The notes below the pieces were generated by a model. That model did not search any database. It saw nothing but the letters and a program-made list of their open reading frames with translations, and was not told where the DNA came from. This document shows positions 21,218-31,929 of a stretch of 64,000 nt of DNA, piece after piece; positions within the stretch are counted from its first letter, which is position 1, and each line of letters begins with the position of its first letter. Both the position numbers and the translations under genes were made by a program. This DNA is from Actinostola sp. cb2023 (lineage: Eukaryota > Cnidaria > Anthozoa > Actiniaria > Actinostolidae), in NCBI GenBank assembly GCA_033675265.1, contig JAUJYZ010000317.1:186001-250000 (forward strand), in the 5' to 3' direction.

Positions 21218-21239
21218 TTAGTGGTCGCTTATACGATAG

Positions 21240-21720
21240 CGTAAAAACAAAGGAACCACGTAGTTGGTCGCGGTCGCTTGCAAGAGCTTTTAATTACAGA
21301 CTTTGAGTGACAATACAAGCATCAAGAGTTCCAGACTTCCGGTACGCGTGCAATGCATTGTGAGAGTTATATTACAAAGGAAAAGTGAGCAAAAAGATAG
21401 CTTGGGCTCCCTGTGTCTAGAATTGGTGCTCACTTTTCCTTTGTAATAATCTCATAATGCATTGCGTGCGTACCGAAAGTCTGGAACTCTTGATGCTTGT
21501 ATGCAAACGGGGTTTCGCAAAGGTGGTCGTAACTAGAGCTGGTCGCCTACGAGAGTGGTCGCAAGGAGAGCTTCGACTGTATTATATGTCGCGTCTCGTG
21601 CCTACCACTATTATTATTATCAGCCTCAGTAATCACCGAATACTCGTACAAAGTTTTTATTGATCATTCAAGCGGTACGTGAAAACTAGGATTTTAGGTG
21701 AGTGGTCTGACTGGCTAAAT
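21240..21720. repeat. 'ggtcgcttacgagag' dispersed repeat with a Tc1-like MITE inserted
   Basis: Matches 2068-2240 on both sides of an insertion. The insertion, 21316-21499, has inverted ends CAAGCATCAAGAGTTCCAGA and a TA on each side; the uninterrupted sequence is seen at about 2125. The insertion itself holds one orphan gcttgggctccctgtg CACAGG-family end. Confidence 0.75.
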
Positions 21721-22209
21721 GTTACAACTATGAAATAATGGAAACTAACAAACTTACGTCTGATAACTGATAATGTACAATGGCTTAATTTTAGACTAGT
21801 AATATCCGAAGATAAGTGGTTCTATTCCTGAACGCCGGGTGCTCTAGAAAGGGCTCTAAGATCCCGGAGGGTGGGGGTGGGGAGATTGCCCATGTGAAAG
21901 GGGCGGGGATGATCGTCGTCTCCTTTAGGGGTATAAATTACGGTTTTTGGTATCACTTAGGGTGTTCACGACGGAACGCCAATATTCTTAGCCATCAAGG
22001 TGTCACTTAGGGTTGCTCGCGAAGATATAAAAACGACCTATATTGTGTTGGTGGTCTAGACCGATAGCGATATACAACGTATGTTCACGCGTGTAAATTG
22101 CAGATTAACTGATGTCGACACAAACTAGCTAAAACTTAGATTACAAAGTGCTATATAATGATAGCTAAGTGAGACCCCTTGTAGGTTGTGTCCTGTGAAT
22201 TGGTGTAGC
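21721..22209. other. Gene-free stretch
   Basis: No frame, TIR or tandem repeat that I can support. Confidence 0.4.
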
Positions 22210-22400
22210 TAGTACACTACCTCTGCTGAGCGGGAAATCCGAATGGTTGTTGAGCGTACGGGGGCGACCTTCGCTTGCCCGTACACGAGCGTCATGTGCA
22301 GTGACATCGGGTATTTTCGTTGAAGATGCGAAGATATACTGCAGCTGTTACGGCATTTTGACTCGCGTCAGAGAATGCGTGTAACTCTGCTCTCCTGCAT
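22210..22400 (-). pseudogene. BEL/Pao-type retroelement RNase H fragment
   Basis: Reading minus, RRAELHAFSDASQNAVTAAV with YLR just after is the start of the RNase H domain used by BEL/Pao polyproteins. After a frame change comes VYGQAKVAPVRSTTI, which matches the conserved KxKVAPxxxxTIPRLEL stretch that follows. It is frameshifted and truncated on both sides. Confidence 0.6.
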
Positions 22401-22479
22401 GGCAGCTCCAAATTCCTTAGGCCGGTAGCACCTGGGAACTCCGTCACTCTCAGTTCTAAGTTGTATAGGTGTATATATG

Positions 22480-22610
22480 CAATACGGGTATGTGCCGCGG
22501 AATAGGGTATGGTTTTTGAGCTCCCAGGTCTGGTATAGGGTATCGTTTTTGCACTTTTAGTATAGGATGGGGTACGTTTTGGTCTGGTATAGGGTATGGT
22601 TTCCGCAATA
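22480..22610. repeat. 'gtatagggtatggttttt' tandem repeat
   Basis: Four imperfect units of about 30 bp, alternating 'ggtctggtatagggtatgg' with a T/C-rich spacer. Confidence 0.7.
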
Positions 22611-22617
22611 ACGCCAT

Positions 22618-22802
22618 TTAGTAAATAAACCCCTTCTGGCGGCTGGTATATCGGCTGATAATGTCCGCGGCTGAGAGATGGTCCGAAAAATGAACAGTTG
22701 ACCGAGAAGCGAAGCTTCGAGGGCAACTGTGATATTTTGAGGACCATCTCTAAGCCAAGGACATTATCAGCCGATATACCAGCCGCCAGAAGGGGTTTAT
22801 TA
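22618..22802. mobile_element. Foldback MITE
   Basis: Inverted arms of about 70 bp ('taaaccccttctggcggctg' and inverse) around a loop that includes 'gcgaagcttcg'. A (TAG)8 microsatellite follows at 22851-22875. Confidence 0.7.
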
Positions 22803-22879
22803 CTCGGGCCCAGGCCGCAGGCCGCCCGAGTTAGAAAATGCGGATTTCGGTAGTAGTAGTAGTAGTAGTAGTAGTTTTG

Positions 22880-24125
22880 TTCGGCTTCAAAATGACGAGT
22901 ATGCGACGTATTTAATCGTATCCGGAGTTTCAAGATTACTCCGCAGATTTGAAAAGATAAAGGAGACACAGGACTCAAGTAGATTATGAATCTTAGTTTT
23001 GAAAGCAGCTGAAAGCAGCTTCAAGCTATTAAAAGGTCAGGATTCTAGTTCATCGTTCAATGACTAGAAGTGGTAAAAGGACTAGAAGCTCGCTTAAAAT
23101 ATATATTTTTTTAAACAAACGCGAGGCCGTTATCGGAACCATCTGACCTATGCAACCTCAAGACGTATCATGTTCGTACTCACCGGACTAATAGTCTCCC
23201 TCGTCACTCAACTGTCACTGATTGTCGTGACGTCAGAGAAATTGTATTGAAGAAGATGTCCTTGTTTTATTCGACGTTCGAACCGTAACTCGAACCCGAA
23301 CTCGATTCCAAACTCGACGTTTCGGGATCTGAAGCTAGAGAGGGGGCCTTTACACAAACTCATCAAAATCAAATCAATTGAACTCAAAGTCAAAAGGTAA
23401 TCAAATGAACTCAAAGGCAAATCAAATGAACTCGACACATACATGTATATACATAGTCTCCCTCGTCACGCAACTGTCAGTCATTGTCAGGTCTCTCCTC
23501 GCGCAGCTGACATTGTCCTTGTTCTTCAACCAACTGGCATTCATTTTCAAGTACTTCCTCGAACAACTGACATTTTCCTTTTCACAATGCCCGAGTGAAC
23601 GCTCATTGAGCGTCTTGTTTATTTTATAACCCTTCGATAAATTTTCTACATCGACTTCAATGTTGAAGAAACTGAAACAAAATGACGGACGAAGAAAACA
23701 AGTTTCATCGAGTTCAAATATCCGTTCCGTTTGAGATCTTTTCATGTGTAAACTTCGAAAAACGTATTCGAAAATAAAAGATTGATAGTTTTTGAAGCTT
23801 TTTGAGTGGTTTTCTTCATATTTTGGGTTTTATTTGAGTGACTTTTTGGGCGCCGATTTTGACGTTTGTTAATTCGTAGTTTAAGGATCGAAAAATTATA
23901 AAAATACCCCAAAAAGGAACAAGTACAATAATAATAATAATAATTTATTAATTTATATTGCGCACTTTTCATAAAATGATCAAGTGCGCATTACAATAAC
24001 TATGACTAATTACACCACATGTATGTTGTACAAGCTAATTAGTCGGGCTTCCACAGGAAGCCCCGACTCTAAAAATGAGAAGCGTTCTTTGTCGTTGTCG
24101 TTTTCGTTGACCTCAAATCCAGCGC
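22880..24125. other. Gene-free stretch with minor repeats and a retroposon tail
   Basis: Reiterated 'aatcaaatgaactcaaag' (about 23365-23430), a duplicated 'agtctccctcgtcac' (23190 and 23455), and a retroposon tail (AAT)n-tttattaatttatattgcgc...gcgcattac at 23925-23995. No gene recognised. Confidence 0.5.
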
Positions 24126-24488
24126 ATGCGCCCTGTGCCGGCCGCTAAGATAATCACCGAAGGCTCAAACCACATGGCTTATCAAGACGGATCAAGACGA
24201 GACAAACCTAAACCTTGTCGAAGCAAGGTTATGTCGTCTTGTTATCGTGAGAAAAAAAAATTTGAACGAAGTATGTCTAATACGCTCATCTCACATACAA
24301 ACTCACACACCGTTAGCGGTAGACCTACTCTAAAAGATGTGGAGCGTTTTCGGACCAGGTCGTTCCGCGGATTCAATATCATATTTGAAAAAGTCTTAAA
24401 GTCAAAATGTTATGAAATATCGAAAGCAAATGAGAAAACTGTGAACACAAACTACGAACAAAATGACAAAACAATGACTATTGACTAA
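24126..24488 (+). CDS. Hypothetical 120-residue frame
   Basis: ATG-initiated, basic in its first half (Lys/Arg-rich) with no motif, signal peptide or membrane segment I can name. No supporting splice sites or homologous copy in the window. It could well be a chance frame. Confidence 0.15.
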   Translation: MRPVPAAKIITEGSNHMAYQDGSRRDKPKPCRSKVMSSCYREKKKFERSMSNTLISHTNSHTVSGRPTLKDVERFRTRSFRGFNIIFEKVLKSKCYEISKANEKTVNTNYEQNDKTMTID

Positions 24489-26137
24489 CAACGAACTCTG
24501 AAGCTGAAAAGAACTACTCTGATTGCAAGAAAAGCAATTAAGAGCAAGACTGATCTTGACCTGAACTTGAACGTCGCCGTATTAGATGAAGCGAAAGATG
24601 ATCGTCCACGAAGCAACTGGAAAAGTACTTATTCAGCACATGTGGCTCTTACAGTCCTCACAGTAAATATCGTCATTCTTTTGTTTTGTTTCATTGTGTT
24701 AAATGCGGCCATTAACTGCTAGTAAAATACGGTTAGCCTTTTGTTTGTACAATCAGTATTTAAAAGTTATTAGTATTGTAGAAGCGATCGTTATCTCGTC
24801 ACGTCCTGTGTATGGAATTTAATTCATGTATTCAGTAGAAGACGTGGTAAATACTCTTGATGATTGTGATATTCTAGAAAAAGCTATTCTTGTGCTGGGA
24901 GATTTGATTATTGTACATATACAATACTTTATGATCATTCTAAACCAATTACCTTGCCTACGTGTTTGATGCATTAGTCTACGGCGCGCGGGCTCTTGCT
25001 CGAGCTTTATTGCCATTGACAATATTTCATTGACAATGGATATATGGTCGAGAGCAAATCAGATTCAGTCGGTCGAGATTACCGATCGCAGCAACCACTG
25101 CTTGCTTTAAGAAGCCCGACTTAACGCTACAAGAGCGTCTAGTTTCATAAAAAACGGCGGCCATTGCTGCCGGCATCCGTCAGTTCGGATTTCAATGGCA
25201 TTCAACTCTGGAAATACCCTGAGAACCAATTAACTGTGTCGCCAGTGTCTCAGATACTCTAAACAAGCCATACTGTGAAATATAAATCGGAACATATCAA
25301 CAAATCGGTGTCGTTTACCCTTAGGGGACTGGGCACGAGTTGGTTGGTCACCCTGTTTCGCTTTTCCAGGCCCCTATGGCCGTGAAACAAAATGGCTGAT
25401 CAGTTGACATTCATTTGATCGAATTCCTGTAAGTTTGGATGGATTTTTCGATGTAAATCGTACTTTTAAGCGAAAATATTTACAGGGATTCCAAATATGG
25501 TAAGTACAAATGTCCAAATAAGGTAGTAAAAGCTGGTTGAGCTTACGACACTTAGGCATTTTTTTATATGAATTTCCGAAATAAATGGCAATATTTATCT
25601 TTGTTTGCCTGTGTATTCGTGTTTTATTGTATATTTGAATGTTCCCTGGTTGAGTTGGTGGTGCTTTTAGGGGATTTTAATACCACCTCTAAAATTTTAC
25701 GATTTAAATCCACATACATTCTCTGCTCTGTATTCTCTTTCAACAAGAGCTTGGGCTACCTGTGGTAATGCTCATGGAAAGATGGAAATCCACGCCCTGG
25801 GTGCCAGAGGTTTTGAGAAGTTTCACGATTTAGAGAGTAATTTTTCGTGTTGAGAAAGTTCACTCCACAAACCTCTGGCCACTCGAAACATCTCCAACGG
25901 GCAGCCTCGCTTTAGAGTTCACTAAAAGATTGCACAATAGCGAAGCGCATTAATTAGTGACGTCACAACTCAGACTAACAAACCAAATTTTGCATATCCT
26001 TCAGTCCGATTTTGTTAGTTTTATTTTTTACTGACAATTGTTTTGAAAATAAGCAGTGTTTGCATGATAAAATGTAGGTTTCTCCGTGTTCTTTTCAGTA
26101 CGATTACAGTTGCATGATCCTTGTCTGAGTCATACAT
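24489..26137. other. Gene-free stretch with one dispersed repeat copy
   Basis: About 25330-25530 is an inverted copy of the segment at 3230-3440 in the copy A intron. An orphan CACAGG-family end (gcttgggctacctgtgg) lies at 25748-25764. Otherwise unassigned. Confidence 0.5.
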
Positions 26138-26606
26138 CTATTAAAGTGCCTATGACGCTTATTTTTTATTTTAAAAATCGATTACATATGAAGTGAATAG
26201 TGGGATGGTTCAGTATTTTGTGATTTGAGCTTCGCATTTGCGAGTTATAAAGGTTTGAAATCGTGATATGCTAATTTGGTGACGTCAACGTAGGCATTTG
26301 CCGTAACTTATTTATATTTTTTCAAGCAGTACTCTTTTCTGAAATGGCAAAAAAAGTTTAACATCATTTATATAAGTTGTAGAATAACATTTTCCCAGAT
26401 TAAAAATGTCAGTAATTTGCACAAGGGCACTTTTGTATAATAAATGATGCCTACGTTGACGTCACTGAATTACCATATCAACATTTCAAACCTTTATAAC
26501 TCGCAAATGCGAAGCTCAAATCACAAAATACTGTACCATCCCACTATTCACTTCATATGTAATCGATTTTTAAAATAAAAAAATAAGCGTCATAGGCACT
26601 TTAATA
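26138..26606. mobile_element. Foldback MITE, ~170-bp arms
   Basis: Ends ttaaagtgcctatgacgctt and inverse; arms are near-perfect through 'gacgtcaacgtaggc'. Symmetrical TTAA-like context; the target duplication could be TA. Confidence 0.75.
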
Positions 26607-26773
26607 CGCGACCTAATCTTAGAACCGCCGCGCAGCGCTATTTTTCAAACGTCGAATAAAATAAACATCCATCATTATATATCTGAGAAATGTGTTTCGT
26701 TTTACTGTCGGATAATTTTTAAACGGTTTTTCACGGCGCGTGACAACAGTCAGTCAGTAAGCAAAGCGAGATT

Positions 26774-26852
26774 AATAATAATAATAATAATGTTTATTGC
26801 TTATATTGCGCATTTTAACATTTGAATATGATCAAATGCGCATTACACAACA
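26774..26852 (-). repeat. (ATT)n-tailed retroposon 3' end
   Basis: (AAT)n followed by 'tattgcttatattgcgcatt...caaatgcgcattac'. The same tail is found at 13940-14030 and 23925-23995 and marks one retroposon family, reversed relative to its tail. Confidence 0.6.
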
Positions 26853-27794
26853 CTAGAAATAATTATATACAAATGATAAAAAATGTTCAAACCTTACTAA
26901 CTTACGAAAACTACCCCCCCCCCCCTAAACTAAATTATCAATGTAATATATACTCATTATTATAAATAAAAATATAAAAATAAATTAATATAAACTAAAT
27001 ATACAAATAATATTAGCTATCAAAACAAAATCTACTGGAAAATCAAACCCTCGCTCTCTAGCTTCAGAGACTTAATAATATAACATCCAGACGATTCAGA
27101 CTATGATCTGGCGAAGCTCGACGAAGCTGCTAACGGGTTTTTAATGGCATGGCCTATAAAAAAAACTTGAGACGGTCACATACTTCGCATTGTGTGTAAA
27201 CTGATATGATCAAATACTTCGCATTCTTTCTTCATTCTGTGGCCTAACAAAAATAAAAAAAAGAAGGCTCATTATATAACTCGGGCTTCCTTCGGAAGGG
27301 CCCGAGTAATAAACATGGGGGAAACTCGTTCGAAACGCCAGAGATCGTGTTCTATTTATTGTGGGAGAAAACGATTATTGTATTATTTCAGCTGTGCTTG
27401 CTGGCGGCGTTCTGCGAAGAGAAAACATCTCGTCGCTTAATGAACTGATAAAGTGCATGAGACTTCGTGAACCGACTTCAGCTTACTGACATTAGGAAAC
27501 TTGGAGGCTAACTCGAACTGAACGGCGCTATAATAAAGCCTACACGATCGAAATGTTCACTATCACTCGACATGTTACGTTGTTTCCGCTCAATACTCTG
27601 AAGGTTTGAAACCGGTTTTTGACGGTTTGTATGTGAGAGCCAATTAAAATAGACCGTTCGTGGTTTCTATGACGATCTCATGAATAGCCAATCAGCGAGC
27701 GGATTAATTTTCCCCTGGAATGCGGGATAATTTGACTCGAGTGGCCAGAGGCTCGTTGCTTCGCTCCTCGACTCTCGGCGCCGAGCGCCTCGTT
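26853..27794. other. Gene-free AT-rich stretch
   Basis: Contains a short poly(C) run at about 26917 and a small hairpin 'actcgggcttccttcggaag' near 27281. Nothing else supportable. Confidence 0.4.
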
Positions 27795-28030
27795 TAGCCA
27801 CAGGCAGCCCAACCATTGCTTTTGAGGCTACTAAATAATTCCAAAAATTTTTTTTTTTTGATGGGCTTCCTGTGGTAGAGCGCGCGCGCATTTATATATT
27901 GGGTTCCCTGTGCTGAGTAATGTCCTATGTTGGGCTTCCTGTGTGCCTCCTGCGGGATGCGCCCGCAGCAAATGTGTATATTTTGTATATTTAAACAAGG
28001 TATGAAACTCCAGTCACGTGATGGCCTGAT
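27795..28030 (+). repeat. CACAGG cassette copy
   Basis: Full motif order: ccacaggcagcccaacc, 'ttgaggctactaaata', gatgggcttcctgtgg, gggttccctgtg, gggcttcctgtg, the ctgcggg...cccgcag hairpin and 'aaacaaggtatgaaac' before 'cacgtga'. Confidence 0.7.
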
Positions 28031-28503
28031 GTGTATGGTGTTCCATCCCCGCCAAAAATCGAAGTTCACATCACAACATTCAACTTGACAATTCAACGTT
28101 CAACTTGACACATAAACATTGGACACATAACATAAACATCGGACTTACCGAAGATCAACATTGCATTTAAGAAGTTATGTTTCTACTTTACTCGTCAACA
28201 TTGGTTTTTAGCTATCAACTTTCAAAGTAAAACTTTTTAACATCGAACACTGATCAAACGTTAGACCGAGTTTTATGGCCAACATTGCTCTTTCTCGTGT
28301 TCCTAGATATCGAAATGTCCTTTTTCACCAAAACAATGAACAGTTCCGTGCAACAATGAAGATTAAACTTTGCATGTCGAAGTTGGTTGTTGAGTTGTCA
28401 GACCCGCGTACAAATCCCGCCAATAATACCAAACCACCTCTGGGGGGAGGGTATGGGGAGTTTTGTTTTTATAGCTTAGTAACCACTCCTGCATTATATC
28501 AAA

Positions 28504-28960
28504 ATGGCGGACGACACTTGAGTAATATCTGCTATTAATGATGTCGTCGCGAAGATAGATGGCCTGGAAGAGCCCTCCGAGGTTGGGTCAGTTATATTGA
28601 GATTAGATCTGATTAATAGAATGCTTGTGAATTTGAATGTTCCGGACGACATAGTTAATACAATGCTCTCGTTGTACGAAACTACAAAGATGATAGTACT
28701 ATCATTCTAATTCTACAGCATTTGGGAACGGATATAAAGCGAGTCTCGATATTACTGGTCGCCGCGGAAGACCAGCATTCATAATTCCTCACGAACAATT
28801 ATCGTATTTATTGGAGCAAGGATTTACTGTTCCGGACATCAGTACAAATTATACAGCTAGTTTAAACCCAATGGACTTTGCCGAGTGCTGGACAATGTTT
28901 AATAGGTGTGGGACAGCGTACTGTAGAGAGAAGAATGTCGGAGTATAATCTTAAAGTTGC
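28504..28960 (+). pseudogene. Integrase/transposase-like protein, N-terminal part, broken
   Basis: From the ATG at 28504 the frame hits a TGA at codon 6 and then reads on openly (VVAKIDGLEEPSEVGSVILR, VNLNVPDDIVNTMLSLYETT). After a disruption it resumes as GYKASLDITGRRGRPAFIIP with HEQLSYLLEQGFTVPDI and, one frame over, VGQRTVERRMSEYNLKV. This layout (short helical N-terminus, then a GRPxFxIxxEQLxxLLxxGF helix-turn-helix) is that of many uncharacterised invertebrate proteins ending in an rve integrase core. The catalytic core is absent. The inverse arm at 29475 has a version lacking the early stop. Confidence 0.5.
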
Positions 28961-29070
28961 AGGTATGGCTGTATAGACAACAGTTTCCCAAATGCTGTAG
29001 AATTAGAATGATAGTACTTCGCTTCAATCATCTTTGTAGTTTCGTACAACGAGAGCATTGTATTAACTAT

Positions 29071-29355
29071 TACAGTGCGACTACACCAACCAAGGCCACC
29101 CACCCAAACAAATTTTCATACAAATTTTCTAATCACATTTGTGACGGTGAATAACAGAATGAAGTCGAATTCTACAATTTAAACTGTTTCTTGTTCACTC
29201 TTGATCATATACATACACATATAAAGTAAAATATATGCTTTTAAAGCGAATATTTGAACATTTGTGCAGATTCTATTGTTTAAATACTCAATTGTGATTG
29301 GATAATTTGTATGAAAATTTGTTTGGGTGGCCTTGGTTGGTGTAGTCACACTGTA
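29071..29355. mobile_element. MITE in the palindrome's right arm
   Basis: Ends TACAGTG(C/T)GACTACACCA and inverse with ~45-bp arms. The empty site is preserved in the left arm, showing duplication of actat (29066-29070, 29356-29360). Confidence 0.8.
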
Positions 29356-30062
29356 ACTATGTCGTCCGGAACATTCAAATTCACAAGCATTCTATTAATC
29401 AGATCTAATCTCAATATAACCGACCCAACCTCGGAGGGCTCTTCCAGGCCATCTATCTTCGCGACGACATCCATTTTGATATATTGCAGGAGTGGTTACT
29501 AAGCTATAAAACAAAACTCCCCATACCCTCCCCCCAGAGGTGGTTTGGTATTATTGGCGGGATTTGTACGCGGTTCTGACAACTCAACAACCAACTTCGA
29601 CATGCAAAGTTTAATCTTCATTGTTGCACGGAACTGTTCATTGTTTTGGTGAAAAAGGACATTTCGATATCTAGGAACACGAGAAAGAGCAATGTTGGCC
29701 ATAAAACTCGGTCTAACGTTTGATCAGTGTTCGATGTTTAAAAGTTTTACTTTGAAAGTTGATAGCTAAAAACCAATGTTGACGAGTAAAGTAGAAACAT
29801 AACTTCTTAAATGCAATGTTGATCTTCGGTAAGTCCGATGTTTATGTTATGTGTCCAATGTTTATGTGTCAAGTTGAACGTTGAATTGTCAAGTTGAATG
29901 TTGTGATGTGAACTTCGATTTTTGGCGGGGATGGAACACCATAGATGTGCGGCGCAAGAGGGCGCAAGTAGATGGTGCACTTTTCCGTGAGCCGAATAGC
30001 CGAAGTCGTCGTACGCTACAGGCCCTTGGGAGGTACCCAGGGTGAAGTCGTTATTATGGCGG

Positions 30063-30277
30063 GGAGTGGAAGAGAAGTTCATATCAAGAAAGACTGATTT
30101 TTTCGGTGTAAACGTTGGGATTCTTTTCCCTATTCATGGTAAGTTTAGAAGTTCACAATTCATGTCAACTTTAAGTAAATCTAGAAGAAATTCGACGGTT
30201 TTAAAGTAGTCCTTTTTCATTTTGAATGGTTGAGAAACTTTGGATGTGTTGTGCTCGACACGTGAGAAAGTTTTGCA
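30063..30277. repeat. Dispersed repeat, inverted copy of 17465-17670
   Basis: Includes 'aagaagttcatatcaagaaag'-like start (key part gaagttcatatcaagaaag) and 'gctcgacacgtgaga' end. 29945-30062 before it is a fragment of family F; 30278-30880 after it holds nothing recognisable. Confidence 0.65.
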
Positions 30278-30879
30278 GTTGAAAATAAACTGAACTAAAA
30301 GTACTTTTTGTCATGGTTTTTACGTAGTATTTGCTCTAAATGTTCTCTAATAAAAGGACTTGCCTATACTAGGGCAGAAGGGCTGCTTAATACTCCTCAA
30401 CAAATCAGTTTTTTTTTTTCTATAAATTATGACTGAGCAGTGAGCTATTTCAGTATTTGACAAGTGTGTAGACTGTAGCAGTGTCAGTGATCGAAATACA
30501 CTTCAACAAGGAACCTCTCTCAACTGACTGATTTTACTTTATCTGTTTAAACATTACTAACTCTCTCATCTAGAAAGTGTTTGACATCATTTTGTACTTT
30601 ACTTATAGTTCTTCTGACACAAGGGAACGCCAACAGCATAAACCATCTCAGTGTGAGCAAAATATAGACAAACTCAACATCGAAGACGAAGGAGACATGA
30701 ATGGCGATGGACTCGTGAAGCTGCCGTGAACTAAAATATTAACAGTTGTTCGTTATTGTCATTGAAATAGCACGACACATTTAGCAAATATTAAAGTCTT
30801 ACTATCATCTGAGAGAAACAGAGTAATTTTAACGGCGTATTTTTCGTAACCGGGAACGTAAGTAAGCTTCAGTATCGCT

Positions 30880-31604
30880 TCCAACTTCGATGTTTGCTAT
30901 TCAATCAGTCATGATCAGTGATTCACAACTTGTCGCCTTTGTGTATAATATTTATCCATTGTTATTAAGCTTATTTCCATGCTATTACTGATCAATATAG
31001 TAAATAAATTGCACAGAAAGTAACGGCAAAACAGTGTGTAAAAAGCTAGTAAACTTATTGTTGAAATAAATACGTTTGTTTGTCATTTTGTGTACAAGTA
31101 CTGATAGCAAATGTGTTGTGCAGTACTAAATATTGAGACTATTCAGCATTTATAAAACACAATGCGTCAATTTTGAAGATTTTAATCGATAAAAATCAAA
31201 ATACAAAACAAATACTTTACAGAAGTCAAAACAGAAAACAGATAAAGTATATTGTAGATGTTTTGACTCATGTTTAGTGAACGTTAAAACCTTGCCAAAA
31301 AGAGCATCGTTCAGATTTGCCGAGCGCTTGTCGATGCCTTCTCGAAGGTAAAATCCGACTACTTCACGGAAAAGTGCACCATCTACTTGCGCCGCACATC
31401 GGTCCATGACGCTCAAAATTTCAAAAATTAGTTTCTCAGCGTACGTTGAAGTTAGACGACTGACACTTACAAAGTGTTTCGAGAATACGGTAAAGTTTAG
31501 TTATTCGAAGAAAAATTGAATTTTCACATCACATTGACAAAATTAGGGTCAAAAACGTATTTGTCACGTGACCGAGTTTCATACCTTGTTTAAATATACA
31601 CAAT
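30880..31604 (-). repeat. Repeat family F, compact copy
   Basis: Inverse of 7440-7880 and 8950-9175, without the 0.9-kb middle segment present there. Confidence 0.65.
31291..31407 (-). CDS. Exon-like conserved frame of repeat family F (copy 2)
   Basis: 39 codons from an ATG (MDRCAAQVDGALFREVVGFY, then LREGIDKRSANLNDALFGK) to a possible donor GGCAAG|gtttta. It aligns with 7618-7734 with substitutions spread over the frame. Function unknown. Confidence 0.35.
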
Positions 31605-31770
31605 TTGCTGCGGGCGCATCCCGCAGGAGGCAAACAGGAAGCCCAACATAGGACATTACTCAGCACAGGGAACCCAATATATAAATACGCGCGCGCTCTA
31701 CCACAGGAAGCCCATCATTTTGAATTATTTAGTAGCCTCAAAAGCAATGGTTGGGCTGCCTGTGGTTTAG
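31605..31770 (-). repeat. CACAGG cassette copy
   Basis: Inverse orientation: hairpin, acaggaagcccaaca, cacagggaacccaat, ccacaggaagcccatc at 35-40-bp spacing, then ttgggctgcctgtggt. Confidence 0.7.
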
Positions 31771-31929
31771 CAGCAGGCCCCTCTGGAACCAGGGTAATAC
31801 CACTACACAATGATGAACAATGTATTTATTATCTACTTCATACAAACGATACAAACACCTATATTATTAAATGACTTTCCCCCTTTTTTTTGTCCTCTGA
31901 AGTTTTTTTGTTTCGCTTTCATTTTTGTA
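31771..31929. other. Unassigned flank of the satellite
   Basis: No feature beyond a poly(T/C) run before the first satellite unit. Confidence 0.4.

Larger units (their letters stand above)
28035..29945. mobile_element. 1.9-kb palindromic element with integrase-type ORF remnants
   Basis: Left arm 28035-28720 and right arm 28985-29945 are near-identical inverse copies ('ttccatccccgccaaaaatc' ends). The right arm is lengthened by a 285-bp insertion (29071-29355). The unique centre (28740-28980) contains an integrase-like coding remnant, and both arms carry the start of the same ORF. The flanks on each side belong to repeat family F. Confidence 0.75.

Noticed and set aside
22401..22978. Long minus-strand frame extending the RNase H fragment, with a run of tyrosines
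   Set aside because: The Tyr run is a (TAG)n microsatellite and the rest spans a foldback and a tandem repeat; only the last part (22210-22400) has real retroelement sequence.
28275..29702. Mirror-image frames beginning MANIALSRVPRYRN as a gene
   Set aside because: They lie in the palindrome arms before the integrase-like ORF, have no recognisable domain, and their conservation is explained by arm identity.
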